Counted from the first letter of the stretch, positions 34,914 through 43,642 are shown. The stretch: 64,000 bases of DNA from JASTVH01 sp042862465 (GCA_042862465.1 JASTVH010000005.1:310001-374000), one strand, 5' to 3'. Program-made: numbers and translations. The notes: generated by a model not told the origin, from the sequence alone.

Positions 34914-35483
34914 ATGACAGAGCACGATAACGATGCGGAGCGCTTTGCGGAGCGGATCAAATCCGGGACCGCGATCACCGACTCACACCCGCCAGTCGAT
35001 AAATGGAATCCCGACCTGTCCGGCGATATGGATATGGTTATTCAGCGGGATGGCCGTTGGTTGTACAAAGGGTCACCGCTGGCCCGTAAAGAGATCGTGA
35101 AGCTGTTCTCCACAATATTGCGTCATGACGACGACGGCGAGTATTACCTGGTGACGCCGGTGGAAAAATGGCGCATCCGGGTCGAGGACGCGCCGTTCGT
35201 GGCTCATTCGGTGAATGTTGAGGGCAACGGGCGCGATCAAGTGATCTGGTTAACGACCAATGTCGACGAAACCGTGGCCGTAGGCGCCAACCACCCCCTG
35301 GAGGTGCTCGAACGCGATGGCGAGCCTGCCCCCTATGTTCGGGTGCGACGCAACCTGACAGCGCTGGTTGAGCGCAATGCCTTTTATCATCTGGTTAACC
35401 TGGCGGAGCCGCATGAGGGTGGTAGAAACGAGCTAGGTGTCTGGAGTCAGGGCGATTTCTGGCCTTTGGGCAGCGCGGAATAG
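34914..35483 (+). CDS. DUF1285 protein
   Basis: A 189-residue cytoplasmic protein. Family features are DKWNPDLSGDMDMVIQRDGRWLYKGSPLARKEIVKLFSTIL in the first third and YYLVTPVEKWRIRVEDAPFVA after it. DUF1285 is widespread in marine and soil proteobacteria, and I know of no biochemical function. The start at 34914 has an excellent AAGGAGG site; the longer frame overlaps the radical SAM gene. With an 11-bp gap the two genes are cotranscribed. Confidence 0.86.
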   Translation: MTEHDNDAERFAERIKSGTAITDSHPPVDKWNPDLSGDMDMVIQRDGRWLYKGSPLARKEIVKLFSTILRHDDDGEYYLVTPVEKWRIRVEDAPFVAHSVNVEGNGRDQVIWLTTNVDETVAVGANHPLEVLERDGEPAPYVRVRRNLTALVERNAFYHLVNLAEPHEGGRNELGVWSQGDFWPLGSAE

Positions 35484-35730
35484 AGTTGGCATGGAGGTTG
35501 CGCCTTTCGTTGGGCGCCTCGATTGCCTAGAATGTCAGGATCGGAAAGGCTATGGGCCTGTCTAGGTACCGACGCAAGCTGCACCCGGTAACGAGGCAAG
35601 GCCTGCTATGTTCAGTCTATACCGACCCAATTGGTGGTCGTCAGTCCCTCTGATCAGTGTTGCTGTTCACGCACACTTTCGATTGCCTGTCTTATCCAAA
35701 TGCAGCAAGTCGCATAGTGAAGGAGAAAAC

Positions 35731-36186
35731 ATGGCGCAACCTCGTGTAGTCACGATTCATTACACGCTGACCAATGATCAGGGGGAAGTTCTGGACAGTT
35801 CCCGTGAGCGGGAGCCGCTGAGCTACCTTGAAGGTGGTCAGAACATCATCAGTGGCCTCGAGGACGCACTCGTTGAGAAGAGCGAGGGCGATCAGGCAAA
35901 GGTTACCGTTAGCCCGGAAGAAGGTTACGGCGAGAAGAAAGAAGAGCTGGTTCAGCCGGTACCCCGTTCCGCTTTCGAAGGCGTGGACAAGGTAGAGCCG
36001 GGCATGCAGTTCCAGGCTCAGACTCCGGGCGGCCCCCAGATCGTACGTGTCGTTTCCGTTGAAGAGGAAGAGGTCGTCATCGATGCCAACCATCCGCTGG
36101 CCGGTGAGACCCTGCACTTCGACGTTGAAGTCGTTGGCACTCGTGAGCCGACCGACGAAGAGAAAGAGCACGGCCACGTGCACTAA
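35731..36186 (+). CDS. FKBP-type peptidyl-prolyl isomerase (SlyD-like)
   Basis: A 151-residue cytoplasmic prolyl isomerase/chaperone. The FKBP domain is split by an insert-in-flap as in SlyD: VVTIHYTLTNDQGEVLDSSREREPLSYLEGGQNIISGLEDAL, then EEGYGEKKEELVQPVPRSAF (flap), then ANHPLAGETLHFDVEVVGTREPT. The tail ends in HGHVH, a short remnant of the metal-binding tail of SlyD. ATG 35731 follows AAGGAG; the longer frame is unsupported. The 247 bp upstream hold no gene and presumably the promoter. Confidence 0.92.
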   Translation: MAQPRVVTIHYTLTNDQGEVLDSSREREPLSYLEGGQNIISGLEDALVEKSEGDQAKVTVSPEEGYGEKKEELVQPVPRSAFEGVDKVEPGMQFQAQTPGGPQIVRVVSVEEEEVVIDANHPLAGETLHFDVEVVGTREPTDEEKEHGHVH

Positions 36187-36228
36187 GACGTCGGTAAGTC
36201 AGTCGCTAGTCGTCTGACGCGTAGAAAA

Positions 36229-36257
36229 ACGGTCGCCCCAGGGCGGCCGTTTTTTTG
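36229..36257 (+). terminator. Intrinsic terminator after the FKBP gene
   Basis: A GC-rich stem of up to 10 bp (36229-36238 with 36241-36250, one G-T pair; the loop opens to about 4 nt) is followed by TTTTTT on the plus strand. It ends the FKBP transcript 43 bp after its stop. Confidence 0.85.
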
Positions 36258-36280
36258 TGCTTCACCTTTTTGTAAGGACA

Positions 36281-36320
36281 AAAAAACGCCCGACAATGTG
36301 ATGATTGAAGGGCGTTTTTT
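36281..36320. terminator. Bidirectional terminator between FKBP and PEP-CTERM genes
   Basis: AAAAAACGCCC at 36281-36291 is the exact inverse of 36310-36320 across an 18-nt loop, giving T-tracts on both strands. It suits the convergent end of the minus-strand PEP-CTERM gene (stop at 36376). Confidence 0.75.
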
Positions 36321-36375
36321 GCGGCCGTCATTGCGCTGTCAGGCAGTGAATGACGTCGCTTTGTGGCCTACAGGT

Positions 36376-37251
36376 TTAAGCTGAACGCTTCCGGAGGCCC
36401 AAACCAGCCAATCCCAGACCCAGTAGTGCCAGAGTACTCGGCTCCGGGACGGTGGGGGTATTATCCACTGTTTCCTGAACCTTGATATCGGTGAAGGCTG
36501 CGGTGAATGACGCAGACAGGTTATTGTCGTTTGTGCGCAGCTGATTCAAATCCCAAGCCGCACCACCGGTCGCCAGGGCAAGGTCGACGTAATCGGAGAT
36601 GGAGCTTCCTCCGCCATAGTTATTGAATGCGGTTGCGCCGTTGCAACTGGTGAAGCCGCCGCTACCATCTGCTACGTAGCCGTTGCCATCGGAGTCCATG
36701 CCCAGAGCCTGAGTGCCATCACCACACTTAAAGGTGACATTGACTACAGCGTTAAGCAGGGCGCCCATTGATTTCAAGTCGTTCAGAACACTACTGTAGG
36801 ACAGTGAGCCGTCAGTATTGTCTCGATCTTCGTCAGTCACCAGGATAAAGTTGGCCAGTGCGCCACTGGTGTAGTTGTAGTTTTTCATGGCGAAGTCGAG
36901 AGCTTGCCAGCCGTCCTCAGTCACGCCAGAAAGCGTTAGTGAGGATGTTGCGGTATCAAACTCGGATGCTGTGCCAAAGTCACCACCGCCAACGGTATGT
37001 TTGTGACCCGACACTGAACTGGCACCGAATCCTGTCAGGCCATATTCTGCGTTAAAGGAATCGCTACCTGCTTCAGCCTGCAGTTTGCTGTCAAGGTCTT
37101 CGATCATTCCGCCAATCCAGGCGTGCTCGGTGTTCATGGACCCCGATTCATCAACAACTGAAACAATGTTCGTGTTGATAGGTACGGCAAATGCTGCCGT
37201 TGACAGAGAAGTTGCTGCGATCGCTGAAAGCAGTTTTGTCATTCTCTTCAT
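36376..37251 (-). CDS. PEP-CTERM protein with von Willebrand A-like domain
   Basis: A 291-residue exported protein. A signal peptide ends near residue 22 (AAFA). The following domain has a metal-ion-dependent adhesion site, DESGS at 34-38, with later FILVTDEDRDN supplying the second aspartate motif, so it is a VWA-type fold. A DSDGNGYVADG calcium-loop-like segment occurs near 200. The C-terminus is a complete sorting signal: VPEPS at 268-272, a hydrophobic helix and the basic end LRKRSA. Exosortase A (near 2 kb) should process it and link it to the envelope or the exopolysaccharide. A sigma-54 promoter lies about 150 bp upstream, so PrsR control is expected. The ribosome-binding site AAGGAG is 7 bp from the ATG. 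Confidence 0.92.
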   Translation of the reverse strand: MKRMTKLLSAIAATSLSTAAFAVPINTNIVSVVDESGSMNTEHAWIGGMIEDLDSKLQAEAGSDSFNAEYGLTGFGASSVSGHKHTVGGGDFGTASEFDTATSSLTLSGVTEDGWQALDFAMKNYNYTSGALANFILVTDEDRDNTDGSLSYSSVLNDLKSMGALLNAVVNVTFKCGDGTQALGMDSDGNGYVADGSGGFTSCNGATAFNNYGGGSSISDYVDLALATGGAAWDLNQLRTNDNNLSASFTAAFTDIKVQETVDNTPTVPEPSTLALLGLGLAGLGLRKRSA

Positions 37252-37397
37252 TGGATTACTCCTTGTCCCTTCCTGATTTCAATCCAAAAACAATGCTGGC
37301 GATGAATCTCGCTGATCCGTTACCAACAAGGCGCTCTCACGCTCGTTTGTCTAAAAGTAGGCTGCTATTAGGTTATGCGGACCCACATATGATCGAA

Positions 37398-37413
37398 TGC
37401 AATAGATGTACCA
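37398..37413 (-). promoter_or_regulatory. Sigma-54 (-24/-12) promoter of the PEP-CTERM VWA gene
   Basis: On the minus strand the sequence is TGGTACATCTATTGCA, which fits the RpoN consensus TGGYRYN5TTGCW with the required 10 bp between GG and GC. It lies 147 bp before the start codon, leaving a leader of about 135 nt. Possible activator sites upstream are the inverted repeats 37449-37463 (ATTCGTAAAATGAAT) and 37520-37534 (GGTTAACAATTAACC). Confidence 0.8.
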
Positions 37414-37727
37414 CTTTCCCGAACACCCTGTTATTAGGGGGTTGTGCTATTCGTAAAATGAATAGGTGTTAATTGAATCGACATCTAGGGGAGGGGTGAT
37501 CGTATTTGATTGCGGATTTGGTTAACAATTAACCATGTCGGTGCTGAATGCAGTGATAATTGCATAAATGCTAGACAGCGGTAGCGCTCAGGCTATGGCA
37601 GCATCTACTTTTGCGGTGAATGAGCTGAACGGGAATCGGACAAGGAAGGGTTAAGCTGTATGAAAGGCTGACACCTGGCTTGTGGTCGCAAACGATTTTT
37701 CGTTAATGCTGACGTGATTATGGAAAT
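37414..37727. other. Upstream regulatory region of the PEP-CTERM VWA gene
   Basis: This AT-rich, gene-free stretch contains two short inverted repeats, 37449-37463 and 37520-37534, at the usual distance of an enhancer-binding protein from a sigma-54 promoter. They are candidate PrsR sites. Nothing in it looks coding. Confidence 0.5.
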
Positions 37728-37752
37728 AAAAAAAGGCGACCCAAGGGCCGCC
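37728..37752 (-). terminator. Intrinsic terminator after the ETF-quinone oxidoreductase gene
   Basis: The stem GGCGGCCC/GGGTCGCC (minus strand, one mismatch) is followed by TTTTTTT. It begins 10 bp after the stop of the ETF-quinone oxidoreductase gene. Confidence 0.82.
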
Positions 37753-37762
37753 TGTATTTGTC

Positions 37763-39418
37763 TTACATATTGGGATAGTTCGGGCCACCGCCACCTTCCG
37801 GTGTCACCCAGGTAATGTTCTGGGCCGGATCCTTGATGTCACACGTCTTACAGTGGACACAGTTTTGGGCGTTGATCACGAACCTATCCTCGCCGGTGTC
37901 ATCATCCTTGACCACTTCATATACCGCCGCGGGGCAGTATCGCTGAGCCGGCTCATCGAATTTCGGCAGATTCTCCTGGATGGGAATGTCCGGGTTGGAC
38001 AGTTTCAGGTGAATCGGCTGATCTTCTTCATGGTTCGTGTTGGACAGGAACACGGAAGAGAGGCGGTCAAACGTGAGCGTGTTATCCGGCTTGGGATAAT
38101 CGATCTTCTTGCACTCGGAGGCCGGCTTGAGCGTGGCGTAATCCGGCGTGGTGTCGTGGAAGGTGATGGGCAGACTGCCACGCAGGATGTTTTGCTCGAA
38201 AAAGGCGATACCGGCACCGATAATGTTGCCGAATTTATGCATGGCCGGACCGAAATTCCGCTCGTCGTACAGCTCCTTGAACAGCCAGCTGTTTTCAAAC
38301 TTTTCAGTGTAGTTGGCCAGCTCGTCGTTGTTACGACCCGCCTTAAGCGCCTCAAAAACTGCTTCTGCACCCAACATGCCTGATTTCATGGCAGTGTGGG
38401 AGCCTTTGATCTTGGAGAAATTCAGGGTACCGGCGTCACAGCCCAACAGCAGGCCACCCGGGAATGTCATCTTGGGCAGTGAGTTGTAGCCGCCCTTGGT
38501 AATGGCGCGGGCGCCGTAAGAGACGCGCTTGCCGCCTTCCAGGTGCTTCTTGACTTCCGGGTGGAGTTTCAGACGCTGGAACTCCATGAAAGGGCTGACG
38601 TGAGGGTTGGAGTAGGACAGGTCGGTGATCAGGCCAACATAGGCCTGTCCATTTTCCAGGTGATAAAGGAAGAAGCCACCGGTGCTGCCGCTTTCCTTCA
38701 GCGGCCAGCCTGTGCCGTGAACAACCAGCCCAGGCTCGTGCTTGGCCGGATCAATGTCCCAGAGTTCCTTGATACCGATGCCATAGTGCTGGGCATCTTT
38801 GCCTTCATCCAGCTTGAACTTGCGGATGAGTTCTTTGCCCAGGTGACCGCGGCAGCCTTCGGAGAACAACGTGTACTTGGCACGCAGTTCCATACCCGGC
38901 ATATAGCTGTCCTTGTGGCTGCCATCGCGAGCCACACCCATGTCCCCGGTGATGATGCCCTGAACCACGCCGTTGTCGTCATACAGCACTTCGGCGGCAG
39001 GGAAGCCCGGATAGACTTCGACACCCAGGTTTTCAGCCTGTTCAGCCAGCCAGCGGCAGAGATTGCCCAGGCTGATAATGTAGTTGCCGTGGTTGTGCAT
39101 ATTGCGTGGCACGAATGCATTGGGCACCTTCGTGGCACTGCTTTCGCTACGCATGACAAAAATGTCGTCACGGGTTACTGGCGTGTTCAGCGGTGCGCCA
39201 AGCTCTTTCCAGTTGGGGAAGAGTTCGTTCAAGGCCGTAGGTTCGAAAACGGTGCCCGCCAGAATATGAGCGCCGACTTCGGAGCCTTTCTCGACGACAC
39301 AGACGTTGATTTCTTCACCGGCCTCTTCGGCGAGCTGCTTGATCCGACAGGCGGCTGATAACCCCGCAGGGCCCGCGCCGACGATCAGAACGTCAAACTC
39401 CATCGATTCGCGTTCCAC
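37763..39418 (-). CDS. etfD: Electron transfer flavoprotein-ubiquinone oxidoreductase
   Basis: A 551-residue membrane-bound iron-sulfur flavoprotein that passes electrons from reduced ETF to ubiquinone. It has the N-terminal FAD motif VLIVGAGPAGLSAACRIKQLA, the GWPLKESGSTGGFFLYHLENGQ quinone/FAD region in the middle, and near the C-terminus the 4Fe-4S ligands CPAAVYEVV (one Cys) and NAQNCVHCKTCDIKDP (three Cys). The family's usual length is reached. The start is GTG with a good GGAG site; an in-frame ATG at 39403 is possible. It is divergent from etfBA across an 805-bp region with a palindromic operator, the same arrangement as in pseudomonads. Confidence 0.95.
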   Translation of the reverse strand: MERESMEFDVLIVGAGPAGLSAACRIKQLAEEAGEEINVCVVEKGSEVGAHILAGTVFEPTALNELFPNWKELGAPLNTPVTRDDIFVMRSESSATKVPNAFVPRNMHNHGNYIISLGNLCRWLAEQAENLGVEVYPGFPAAEVLYDDNGVVQGIITGDMGVARDGSHKDSYMPGMELRAKYTLFSEGCRGHLGKELIRKFKLDEGKDAQHYGIGIKELWDIDPAKHEPGLVVHGTGWPLKESGSTGGFFLYHLENGQAYVGLITDLSYSNPHVSPFMEFQRLKLHPEVKKHLEGGKRVSYGARAITKGGYNSLPKMTFPGGLLLGCDAGTLNFSKIKGSHTAMKSGMLGAEAVFEALKAGRNNDELANYTEKFENSWLFKELYDERNFGPAMHKFGNIIGAGIAFFEQNILRGSLPITFHDTTPDYATLKPASECKKIDYPKPDNTLTFDRLSSVFLSNTNHEEDQPIHLKLSNPDIPIQENLPKFDEPAQRYCPAAVYEVVKDDDTGEDRFVINAQNCVHCKTCDIKDPAQNITWVTPEGGGGPNYPNM

Positions 39419-40223
39419 GTTTTGGTCTCCTCAGGCTTCTCATGAATTTGGGAACCATACAAGCGCGTGCACCGCTGGTTCCTCAGGATCCCGGGGTTTT
39501 TACATCCCCGTCTTCGCGGTTTGAATTTGAGTTGCGAAGAATCCTGCCTTGGTAATGGGGGCGGAATTTTTGACCGTACCCCGCTTTTTAACCAAGTGCT
39601 GTTCAGGCCAAAAAAGGCCGCCGCACTCTTAAGGGCCACCATTCTAGCCGAAAGTGCGTCGCCGTGAGAGGGGATCTGCCCGTTTGACAGGCTGTCAACC
39701 TTCAAAATGACCGGCAGACGCACCCGGCGGGGTGACATTCAGTGCCTTAGGATATAACATTTGGACTCTCAAACAAACGTTTGTTTGAATTGCTCGCGTC
39801 AGTGCGGTTGCTGCGTGACAGTAGAGTAGGCGTCAAATCCGCGGTTTGCGGTAGTGGCCTGATCCATTGGCCCGGGTGACGCTGGCTCTAATCCGGAAGC
39901 GGTATTGACCGGTTGCCGAATTGCGGTCAGTATTAGGGCGCTTTGCGCCGTGGCTGCAGGCTTTCGCCGGCAATTCCCGGCTCCGTGCCATGAGGCAGGA
40001 AGCACCAACGTCCTGGCCCGCCCGCTGGAAGGCACGTCCAAGAGACGATCCGGTGGTGTCGTGAGGCAGGGCATGTTTTGCCTCATCCGTGCAACCTACG
40101 CGAGGTGACGGAGCGGCTATACAGGGTGTCTCCGTTCAACGGCTATGCGCGGTATCGACCCCGGCTTTGGTCGGGTGACGGCTGAGTGAGTCACTAAACC
40201 CATCGTAGAAGAACGAGGAATCT
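39419..40223. other. 805-bp divergent control region between etfD and etfBA
   Basis: No protein gene is supported. The left part (39419-39760) would be the leader of the minus-strand gene. A 20-bp palindrome stands at 39769-39788. The right part (39800-40200) would be a long leader of etfB, with a small hairpin (TGAGGCA at 40062-40068 with TGCCTCA at 40079-40085). Several plus- and minus-strand open frames here lack ribosome-binding sites and family features. Confidence 0.5.
39769..39788. promoter_or_regulatory. Perfect 20-bp palindromic operator
   Basis: TCAAACAAACGTTTGTTTGA is identical to its reverse complement. Its core (CAAAC...GTTTG) resembles binding sites of the TetR-family fatty-acid regulator PsrA, which controls etf genes in Pseudomonas. 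It would overlap the promoter region of etfD or etfBA. No psrA gene is in the window, so the binding protein is inferred. Confidence 0.7.
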
Positions 40224-40973
40224 ATGAAGGTTCTGGTCGCTGTAAAACGAGTTATCGACTACAACGTGAAGGTTCGCGTTAAGCCGGACAACACCGGTGT
40301 CGACCTTGCCAACGTAAAAATGGCTATGAACCCTTTCTGTGAAATCGCTGTAGAAGAAGCGGTTCGCCTGAAGGAAAAGGGCATTGCCACTGAAATCGTT
40401 GTCGTATCCATCGGTCCCAAGCAGGCCCAGGAACAGATCCGTACCGCTCTGGCGCTGGGCGCCGATCGCGGCATCCTGGTCGAAACCGATGAGGAAGTGC
40501 AGTCTCTCGAGGCCGCCAAGCTGCTCAAGGCTGTTGTCGATAAGGAAGAGCCCAAGCTGGTCATCATGGGCAAGCAGTCCATCGACACCGACAACAACCA
40601 GACCGGCCAGATGCTCGCGGCGCTGAGCGGAATGCCTCAGGGCACTTTCGCCTCCAAGGTTGAGGTGGAAGGCGAGAAGGTCAGCGTAACCCGTGAAATC
40701 GACGGTGGTCTGATGACTGTTAAGCTGGACCTGCCGGCCGTGGTCACTACCGACCTGCGTCTGAACGAGCCGCGCTACGCTTCATTGCCGAACATCATGA
40801 AAGCCAAGAAGAAGCCGCTGGACAACACGTCACCGGCCGATCTGGGTGTCGACATCGCTCCGCGCCTGTCCACGCTGAAGGTGGAAGCACCGAAGCCGCG
40901 TCAGGCAGGTATCAAGGTTGAGAGTGTCGAAGAGCTGGTCGACAAACTGAAGAACGAAGCGAAGGTGATCTAA
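40224..40973 (+). CDS. etfB: Electron transfer flavoprotein beta subunit
   Basis: A 249-residue subunit of the soluble ETF heterodimer, which binds AMP and contacts acyl-CoA dehydrogenases. It starts with [19 protein letters not shown] and has the family blocks [35 protein letters not shown] and [18 protein letters not shown]. Full-length. The stop is directly followed by the etfA start, so the two are made together. A GAGGA site lies 5 bp before the ATG. Confidence 0.96.
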   Translation: MKVLVAVKRVIDYNVKVRVKPDNTGVDLANVKMAMNPFCEIAVEEAVRLKEKGIATEIVVVSIGPKQAQEQIRTALALGADRGILVETDEEVQSLEAAKLLKAVVDKEEPKLVIMGKQSIDTDNNQTGQMLAALSGMPQGTFASKVEVEGEKVSVTREIDGGLMTVKLDLPAVVTTDLRLNEPRYASLPNIMKAKKKPLDNTSPADLGVDIAPRLSTLKVEAPKPRQAGIKVESVEELVDKLKNEAKVI

Positions 40974-41915
40974 ATGAGCATTCTGGTAATTGCGGATCAT
41001 AACAACAGCGCACTGAGCAGCTCCACGCTGAACGTACTGGGTGCGGCTAAAGCTATCGGCGGTGATGTCGACGTTCTGGTTGCCGGTGAAAACTGTGGTG
41101 CGGCAGCTGAAGAGGCTGCCAAGGCCGAAGGCGTCAGCAAGGTTCTGTGTGCCGACAACGCTGCTTACGGTCATCAGCTGGCAGAGAACCTGTCCCTGCT
41201 GATTGCCGAGCTTGGCAAGAACTACAGCCATGTTGTGGCCTCTGCCGGTACCACTGGCAAGGACTTCATGCCGCGCGTCGCTGCGCTGCTGGACGTGGCA
41301 CAGATTTCTGACATCACCGGCGTCGAGTCCGAAGACACTTTCGTACGCCCGATCTATGCCGGTAACGCTATCGCTACCGTGAAGTCCTCTGACAGCATCA
41401 AGGTCATCACTGTACGTGGTACTGCATTCGATCCGGTCGCTGCCGAAGGCGGTTCGGCTTCCGTGGAGCAGGTTGACGCGGCTCACGATGCTGGCATTTC
41501 CGAGTTCGTAGGCGAAGAACTGGCCCAGTCCGATCGTCCGGACCTGACCAGCGCGCCGGTCGTAATCTCCGGTGGTCGCGGTATGCAGAGCGGTGAAAAC
41601 TTCAAGATGCTGGAAGGCATCGCTGACACGCTGGGCGCCGCTATCGGTGCATCCCGTGCAGCGGTTGACGCCGGCTTCGTACCCAATGACATGCAGGTGG
41701 GTCAGACAGGTAAGATCGTCGCGCCGAACCTCTACATTGCCGTGGGTATTTCCGGTGCCATTCAGCACCTGGCCGGTATGTCCGACTCTAAAGTGATCGT
41801 TGCGATCAACAAGGACGAGGAAGCGCCGATCTTCCAGGTGGCCGATTACGGCCTGGTAGCCGACCTTTTCGAGGCGGTACCGCAACTGGAAGAGGAACTG
41901 AAGAAAGTCGTGTAA
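40974..41915 (+). CDS. etfA: Electron transfer flavoprotein alpha subunit
   Basis: A 313-residue FAD-binding subunit of ETF. The C-terminal FAD signature is visible: [40 protein letters not shown], then [29 protein letters not shown]. With EtfB it collects electrons from dehydrogenases, among them the isovaleryl-CoA dehydrogenase encoded at 51-52 kb, and delivers them to EtfD. It is followed by an intrinsic terminator. Confidence 0.96.
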   Translation: MSILVIADHNNSALSSSTLNVLGAAKAIGGDVDVLVAGENCGAAAEEAAKAEGVSKVLCADNAAYGHQLAENLSLLIAELGKNYSHVVASAGTTGKDFMPRVAALLDVAQISDITGVESEDTFVRPIYAGNAIATVKSSDSIKVITVRGTAFDPVAAEGGSASVEQVDAAHDAGISEFVGEELAQSDRPDLTSAPVVISGGRGMQSGENFKMLEGIADTLGAAIGASRAAVDAGFVPNDMQVGQTGKIVAPNLYIAVGISGAIQHLAGMSDSKVIVAINKDEEAPIFQVADYGLVADLFEAVPQLEEELKKVV

Positions 41916-41935
41916 CTTTCGGATGTTCTTGGAAA

Positions 41936-41959
41936 AGGAGCCTGCGGGCTCCTTTTTTT
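41936..41959 (+). terminator. Intrinsic terminator of etfBA
   Basis: AGGAGCC (41936-41942) pairs with 41947-41953 around TGCG and is followed by a run of seven T. It begins 21 bp after the etfA stop. Confidence 0.9.
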
Positions 41960-42151
41960 GCTCCATCTCTCTACAACTTGAAACGCCCTCGGGTGCGTTC
42001 CTCCGCGGCCAAACATCGCCCGTCATCCCTTCTCCCCAAAACCAAGCCATTCTTTGCCCGTTCGCAATCGCATTCATAGGTCGCTAATCTACCGGCTTGC
42101 AACCACACCCACCGCGCTATTCACGGATGAGAGCAAAGGTGAAATTTAAAC

Positions 42152-42829
42152 ATGCAAAGGAAGAACGCAGCAGTTAAGCAGACGGCCCAAGGAAAGGGGT
42201 CTTTTCTCTCCGCAGTTGTACTGACGGCGATAATCAGCCCGGTAACCACTGCGGCGCCCATCCTGACAGAAGTTCTGGCAGATCCGGCCAGCGGATTGGC
42301 AGGTGATGCCAACGGGGACGGAATCCGTTCTTCGTCTCAGGATGAATTCGTAGAAATTCTGAACGACGGCGATACCGTATTGGATCTGTCTGGCGCGCTA
42401 TTGAGCGATAGCGTTAAGGTACGCCATGAGTTTTCCGCAGGTACGATCCTGCAGCCGTACCAGGCGATTGTGGTGTTTGGTGGCGGCGATCCTGATCTGT
42501 CCGCCTCGCGCGCATTGATTCAGACGGCTTCCAGCGGTCGATTGAGTCTCAATAACGGTGGCGATGAAATCCTGCTTTCAGGTGGTGGTTTTGGAACGTT
42601 GCGTTGGGCTTTTGGTGACGAATGGGCTGACAATCGATCACTGACCTTGTCAGCTAATGGTGAATACGTTGCTCACACGGACCTCGCCTCAACGGCTTTT
42701 TCCCCGGGAACAACACCCGAAGGCAATGCCTACTCAGCAAAAGCACAAAGCGTACCTGAGCCGGCTACATTGGGTTTGCTGGGAATGTCGCTATTGATGG
42801 CCGCCGGGTTTCGGCGTCGGGATTCTTGA
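42152..42829 (+). CDS. PEP-CTERM protein with lamin-tail-like domain
   Basis: A 225-residue exported protein. The N-terminal signal peptide is long and basic, with a hydrophobic core near 18-34 and likely cleavage near TTAA. The mature part, ILTEVLADP...DEFVEILNDGDTVLDLSGALLSDSVKVRHEF, is the lamin-tail (LTD) pattern, with a GDANGDGIRSSSQDEF calcium loop like a dockerin half. The C-terminus has the sorting signal VPEPA near 201, a hydrophobic helix and FRRRDS. It is a second substrate for exosortase A. No sigma-54 element with correct spacing is seen in the 190 bp before the ATG, so its control may differ from that of the VWA protein. Confidence 0.9.
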   Translation: MQRKNAAVKQTAQGKGSFLSAVVLTAIISPVTTAAPILTEVLADPASGLAGDANGDGIRSSSQDEFVEILNDGDTVLDLSGALLSDSVKVRHEFSAGTILQPYQAIVVFGGGDPDLSASRALIQTASSGRLSLNNGGDEILLSGGGFGTLRWAFGDEWADNRSLTLSANGEYVAHTDLASTAFSPGTTPEGNAYSAKAQSVPEPATLGLLGMSLLMAAGFRRRDS

Positions 42830-42853
42830 TTAGCCAGCGTGGTGGCGTGGTTG

Positions 42854-42883
42854 AAAAAAAAGCGGGCCAGGGCCCGCTTTTTT
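42854..42883. terminator. Bidirectional terminator between PEP-CTERM and peroxiredoxin genes
   Basis: AGCGGGCC (42861-42868) pairs with 42871-42878 and is flanked by A-rich sequence on the left and TTTTTT on the right, giving T-tracts on both strands. It serves two converging genes. Confidence 0.88.
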
Positions 42884-42893
42884 GCTTTGAGGC

Positions 42894-43547
42894 TTACTGC
42901 CCGCTCCAGTTGACCTTGGGGTCCGGCGTCATGCGCAGGTAGTGCCGTACTTCTTTGTAGCCTTTGGGGAAACGACGGTTGATTTCGGTTTCGTCCTGCA
43001 GGGAGGGTACGATCACCACATCCTCGCCAGACTCCCAGTTACCCGGCGTGGCCACTTGGTGTTCGTCGGTCAGTTGGAGGGAGTCGATCACGCGTAGAAC
43101 TTCGTTGAAATTGCGCCCGGTGCTGGCCGGGTACGTGATGATTAACCGCACTTTCTTCTGGGGATCAATGATGAACAGAGAGCGTACCGTCAGTGTGCTG
43201 TCCGCATTGGGATGGATCATGTCGTAGAGTTCTGCGACCTTGCGGTCGGCATCGGCAATGATTGGGAAATTGACGGTGCATCCCTGGGTGTCGTTGATGT
43301 CATTGACCCACTCCTTGTGACTGTCCACGGAATCAACGCTCAAAGCGAGCACCTTGACGTTTCGCTTGTCGAATTCGTCTTTGAGCTTCGCGGTCAGCCC
43401 CAATTCCGTGGTGCAGACGGGGGTGAAGTCGGCAGGGTGGGAGAAGAGCACACCCCAGCTGTCACCCAGCCAGTCATGGAAACGGATGCGGCCTTCACTC
43501 GAATCCTGTTCGAAATCCGGTGCAGTATCACCTAAATGTAGCGCCAT
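42894..43547 (-). CDS. 1-Cys peroxiredoxin (Prx6-like)
   Basis: A 217-residue thiol peroxidase reducing hydrogen peroxide and lipid hydroperoxides. The peroxidatic Cys45 lies in HPADFTPVCTTELG; the long C-terminal part (PSLQDETEINRRFPKGYKEVRHYLRMTPDPK) is that of the 1-Cys/Prx6 subfamily. No resolving cysteine is expected in this class, so an external thiol is needed. ATG 43547 follows AAGGAG, and the longer frame adds residues before the conserved MALHLGD start. It stands alone, 95 bp downstream of the AACS gene, on the same strand. Confidence 0.92.
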   Translation of the reverse strand: MALHLGDTAPDFEQDSSEGRIRFHDWLGDSWGVLFSHPADFTPVCTTELGLTAKLKDEFDKRNVKVLALSVDSVDSHKEWVNDINDTQGCTVNFPIIADADRKVAELYDMIHPNADSTLTVRSLFIIDPQKKVRLIITYPASTGRNFNEVLRVIDSLQLTDEHQVATPGNWESGEDVVIVPSLQDETEINRRFPKGYKEVRHYLRMTPDPKVNWSGQ

Positions 43548-43642
43548 CAGGTTTCTCCTTTGCTGAATGCTGCGAATTCGTTCTCTCATTAAAAATGAGG
43601 CTTTCCCGGTGCCAAATCAAGGCGCTTGACCCGTTGACGCAC

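Noticed and set aside
39799..40086. Possible 95-residue minus-strand gene in the ETF control region
   Set aside because: No good start site and no family resemblance; likely chance in GC-rich leader DNA.
40830..42077. A 415-codon minus-strand open frame
   Set aside because: Antisense to etfA and the end of etfB, and it crosses the etfBA terminator.
42080..42151. Sigma-54 promoter for the lamin-tail PEP-CTERM gene
   Set aside because: TTGC and GG/GC dinucleotides occur but never with the required 10-bp spacing.
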